Shown here in pieces: positions 61,519 to 64,000 of a stretch of 64,000 bases of DNA; the first letter of the stretch is position 1; each line of letters starts with the position of its first letter. The translations under genes and the position numbers were made by a program. Below the pieces are notes generated by a model, which was not told where the DNA came from, did not search any database, and saw nothing but the letters and a program-made list of their open reading frames with translations. The stretch is from Acidobacteriota bacterium. Its GTDB lineage: Bacteria; Acidobacteriota; UBA890; WLXD01. Where the stretch lies: assembly GCA_012103255.1 (NCBI GenBank), contig WLXD01000002.1, positions 620,001-684,000 of the forward strand, given 5' to 3'.

Positions 61519-64000
61519 GGCGCTGCCTCACCCGCGGGAGCGAGAACGGCGGCGCCATCGGCCGCGCCGCAGTAGGCCGCAAGCTCGGCAACGGTGGGAT
61601 GCTCGGCCACCGCAGAGATTGGCACCGACACGTCCACGCGCTTCGCGAGCATCGTGAGCATCACCGCGGCAAGAAGGGAGTGGCCGCCAAGTTCGAAGAA
61701 ATTGTCGTGCCGGCCGATGCGTTCCAGTTCGAAAAGGTCGGCCCACACGGCGGCGATGATCGCCTCGGTCGTGCCCGCGGGCTCTGCATACTCAGCCGCC
61801 AGGTCAGGTCTCTCGAAGCGTGGCTCGTCGCGCCGCTGTTCCGATACCTCACCGCGTTCGCGAACGATCTTGCGTCGCACCCAAAGATCAATGCGCTCCT
61901 GCAGGTCACGGGTCGACACCACGACCTGGGGCTCGTCGGTCCCCGCGATAATCCGCTCGAGGACCTCGATGCCCTCAGCGTTCGTCAAACCGGCTGCCAG
62001 TTCGTTGGCGAACCAGTCCTTGAGTTCATCGGGCATCTGCGTTTGCAGGCCCATGCCCACCTCGCCCCACATGTCCCAGTTGATCGAGACGAGCCGTCCC
62101 CAGGGTCGGCTGCGTCGCGACCACGCGAAACTATCGAGGAAGTGATTGGCCGCGCTGTAGTCGACCAACCCGATGCCACCGAGCACGGCCGCGATCGACG
62201 AGCATAGGACCATGAAGTCGAGGGGCTGTTCTGCGAACAAGCGATCGAGTACCAGCGTCCCGCGAGTCTTCGGCGCGAGCACGGGTGCCGACGATTCCGC
62301 ACCCTTCAGCTGAATAATCCCCTCGCCGGGAATCCCGGCCGCATGAATCACTCCGCTGATCGACTCCGGTGGATAGCCGGCACCTTTCAACGAAGCCCTC
62401 AGACCGGTCTCGTCGCACACGTCGGCGACAATCGGCACGACTCGCGAGCCGCACGCCTCGATGTCCTTCCATTCGTCGTGATCCGGAGCACCCGACCGAT
62501 TGTTCAGCAAGAGCGTCACGTTCGCGCGCTGTGCAATCGCCCGGCCAAACTGGAGTCCCAGTCCGCCCCACCCACCGGTGATCAGGTAGACCCCGCCGTC
62601 GCGGAAAGGCGTTGCCTCGATCTCGCCGACGGGCAGCGGTTCGAAGCTGCGCGACCAGCGGGCGCCGCGTCGATGGACGGCCACGATATCGCCCCGATGG
62701 CTGCTGGCCTCATTCACCACGCGCTGCGCGGCACGACTCCCGCCCTCGATCCAGGTCGTTTCGTCGAGATCGAGCTGCAAGCAGTGGAGGTTGGCGTACT
62801 CCTGCGCGATGACCCGCACGGGCCCTCCCACGACTGCCTGGTTCGGCAGCCCCACATCGCCGTCGTCAAGGGTTTCCGCGCCCGCAGTCACGACGGTCAC
62901 GAGAACATCGTCTCGCGCCGGTCGCTCGCCGAGCGCCTGCGCGAGACCCAGGAGGCTGTAGAAGACCTGCTCGGGGTCTGCCGTACGGGGGGCCTCCTCC
63001 GGGCTCTCGGAACCGGGAAGCCAGCCATGCAGCACCCTGGCAATCTCGACGCCGTCCGCTTCGAGCTCCTCGAACAGCAAGCCGTAGTCCCCTGCCTCGC
63101 TCGGGCGCATCCGATAGCGACGTGACGATTCGCGACGGAACTCTGCACCCTCTCGAACAACAACCAGCTCAGCGCCCCTGGCGTCCAGCTCATCGATCAC
63201 GCTCAACCAAAGGGGACTGTCATCGGCGAGCAGCAGCCAAGGGCCGTTGGTTCCGTCGGTGGCTGGAGTGGGCGCGGCGGTGCGTTTCCACGACGGAACA
63301 TGCAGCCAGCCCGCTGGGTCCGAGATTTTCTCCAACGCAAGCGCCTGGCCGGTTGGCCGACTCGCCGAGGTCGACCCGAAGTCGCGTGGTTCGAATGGGT
63401 ACGTCGGGAGTCGCACCCGGCGCCGCGGCTCATGCGCGTGGAACTGATCCCAGTCGACCGCGGCGCCGGCGACCCATGCCTCGGCAAGTGCCTCATAGGC
63501 CACCGGAATGGCTTCGGGAATCGTCGACTGATCCGGCATCAACGCGAGAGCGGCGTCGTTCGGCTTGGAGGCTGTAGCGCCGCGAAGAAGCCCAGTGAGC
63601 GCATTCCCAGGCCCCACCTCGTACCACTGCACGGCAGCGACATCCGCATAGCGTTGGCGCAGCGCCGCTACGGCTGCGCGGAACCGCACGGGCTGCCTGA
63701 GGTTGTCCAGCCAGTAGTCCTTAGACCGGAGTTCGGCGACCGTCGCCGGCGCGCCCGTCACGGTGGAGACGAACTCGATCGCGTTGGGTTGCGGATCAGT
63801 TGCGCGGACCACCTCGCGGAGCTGATCGACGATCGGCTCAACCATCGGTGAATGAAACGCGTGCGCTGCGTCCAGTCGGCGCGCCGGAACCCGGCGACGG
63901 CGCAGTGTCGCCGCGAGCGCATCTATCGCGGCGGGAGCGCCCGAAACCACGGACAGCCTCGGCCCGTTGTAGGCCGCCACCACCACGTCCGCCGGGAGCT
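61515..64000 (-). CDS. type I polyketide synthase, 3' part (AT-KR-ACP), 5' end outside window
   Basis: The open frame runs off the right edge. From the upstream side, the AT domain ends in the window with RLDAAHAFHSPMVEP; HAFH suggests malonyl-CoA specificity. WLHVPSWKRT begins the KR region. KR motifs are GVYLITGGWGGLGLQF (NADPH loop) and SSIAAVLGGIGLVDYSAANHFLDS (Ser, Tyr and Asn of the active site). The C-terminal carrier domain has DNFFELGGHSLLA, with the phosphopantetheine Ser. No thioesterase domain follows; the gene ends at 61515. The KS, any DH/ER and start are outside the window. Confidence 0.92.
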   Translation of the reverse strand, partial: LPADVVVAAYNGPRLSVVSGAPAAIDALAATLRRRRVPARRLDAAHAFHSPMVEPIVDQLREVVRATDPQPNAIEFVSTVTGAPATVAELRSKDYWLDNLRQPVRFRAAVAALRQRYADVAAVQWYEVGPGNALTGLLRGATASKPNDAALALMPDQSTIPEAIPVAYEALAEAWVAGAAVDWDQFHAHEPRRRVRLPTYPFEPRDFGSTSASRPTGQALALEKISDPAGWLHVPSWKRTAAPTPATDGTNGPWLLLADDSPLWLSVIDELDARGAELVVVREGAEFRRESSRRYRMRPSEAGDYGLLFEELEADGVEIARVLHGWLPGSESPEEAPRTADPEQVFYSLLGLAQALGERPARDDVLVTVVTAGAETLDDGDVGLPNQAVVGGPVRVIAQEYANLHCLQLDLDETTWIEGGSRAAQRVVNEASSHRGDIVAVHRRGARWSRSFEPLPVGEIEATPFRDGGVYLITGGWGGLGLQFGRAIAQRANVTLLLNNRSGAPDHDEWKDIEACGSRVVPIVADVCDETGLRASLKGAGYPPESISGVIHAAGIPGEGIIQLKGAESSAPVLAPKTRGTLVLDRLFAEQPLDFMVLCSSIAAVLGGIGLVDYSAANHFLDSFAWSRRSRPWGRLVSINWDMWGEVGMGLQTQMPDELKDWFANELAAGLTNAEGIEVLERIIAGTDEPQVVVSTRDLQERIDLWVRRKIVRERGEVSEQRRDEPRFERPDLAAEYAEPAGTTEAIIAAVWADLFELERIGRHDNFFELGGHSLLAAVMLTMLAKRVDVSVPISAVAEHPTVAELAAYCGAADGAAVLAPAGEAAP

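Overview
The window is one stretch of a GC-rich bacterial chromosome. Three orphan MacB/FtsX-type permeases each sit beside a PadR regulator, the pattern called acidobacterial duplicated orphan permeases. With them are a VWFA-related protein of the type found mainly in Acidobacteriota, an FG-GAP/ASPIC protein and a full Na+-translocating NADH:quinone reductase operon. Together these suggest an Acidobacteriota-like Gram-negative, possibly marine or from a Na+-rich habitat; that assignment is inference. I saw no rRNA, tRNA, CRISPR array, transposase or prophage.

Layout. 1-4.5 kb: tail of an unidentified gene, a dipeptide-epimerase-like enolase-superfamily enzyme, a membrane hybrid histidine kinase, and a DUF3179 protein interrupted by an in-frame TGA. 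4.5-10.6 kb: two PadR/permease pairs arranged tail to tail, each with a palindromic operator candidate. 10.7-15.1 kb: a frameshifted VWFA gene, an APC amino acid permease and a membrane Ser/Thr kinase. 15.2-20.2 kb: mostly small or secreted proteins (recombinase-domain fragment, FHA-protease, OmpH/Skp, NTR-like, YHYH). 20.15-20.9 kb: an unusual non-coding region bounded by a 16-bp inverted repeat. 20.9-31.7 kb: a Vps62-like/beta-barrel protein, PdxH, DUF2461, ASPIC, aquaporin, an erythromycin-esterase-like protein, an AstE/ASPA deacylase and an acyl-CoA ligase. 31.6-39.2 kb: CopC, NqrM, ApbE and NqrFEDCBA on the minus strand behind a CRP-like palindrome. 39.4-48.6 kb: polyphosphate kinase and SixA, then a gdhA / PEP-synthase-like / Ppx-GppA operon. 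48.8-58 kb: an S9 peptidase, a third PadR/permease pair, dodecin, a thioesterase, MarR and MATE. 58-64 kb: a BNR-repeat protein, small envelope proteins, a membrane protein and the 3' end of a type I polyketide synthase running off the window.

The most striking observation is the DUF3179 gene (3508-4476). Its TGA at codon 96 falls exactly where the family has the conserved Cys of its CPLC-type motif. Thirteen bases later lies a perfect 7-bp stem with a 5-base GU-containing loop, matching the bacterial SECIS pattern in position and shape. The mature protein would have no cysteine, so this looks like a periplasmic selenoprotein rather than a broken gene. The second unexplained item is the 470-bp region at 20192-20661, with 16-bp terminal inverted repeats, a strong pyrimidine skew and repeated TTGC-loop hairpins, ending next to a strong ribosome binding site for a 60-residue basic ORF.

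Functionally, the Nqr operon carries its own flavin transferase (ApbE) and iron-delivery factor (NqrM), so it is self-contained for making the Na+ pump. Polyphosphate kinase and a Ppx/GppA phosphatase lie close together, suggesting local control of polyphosphate.
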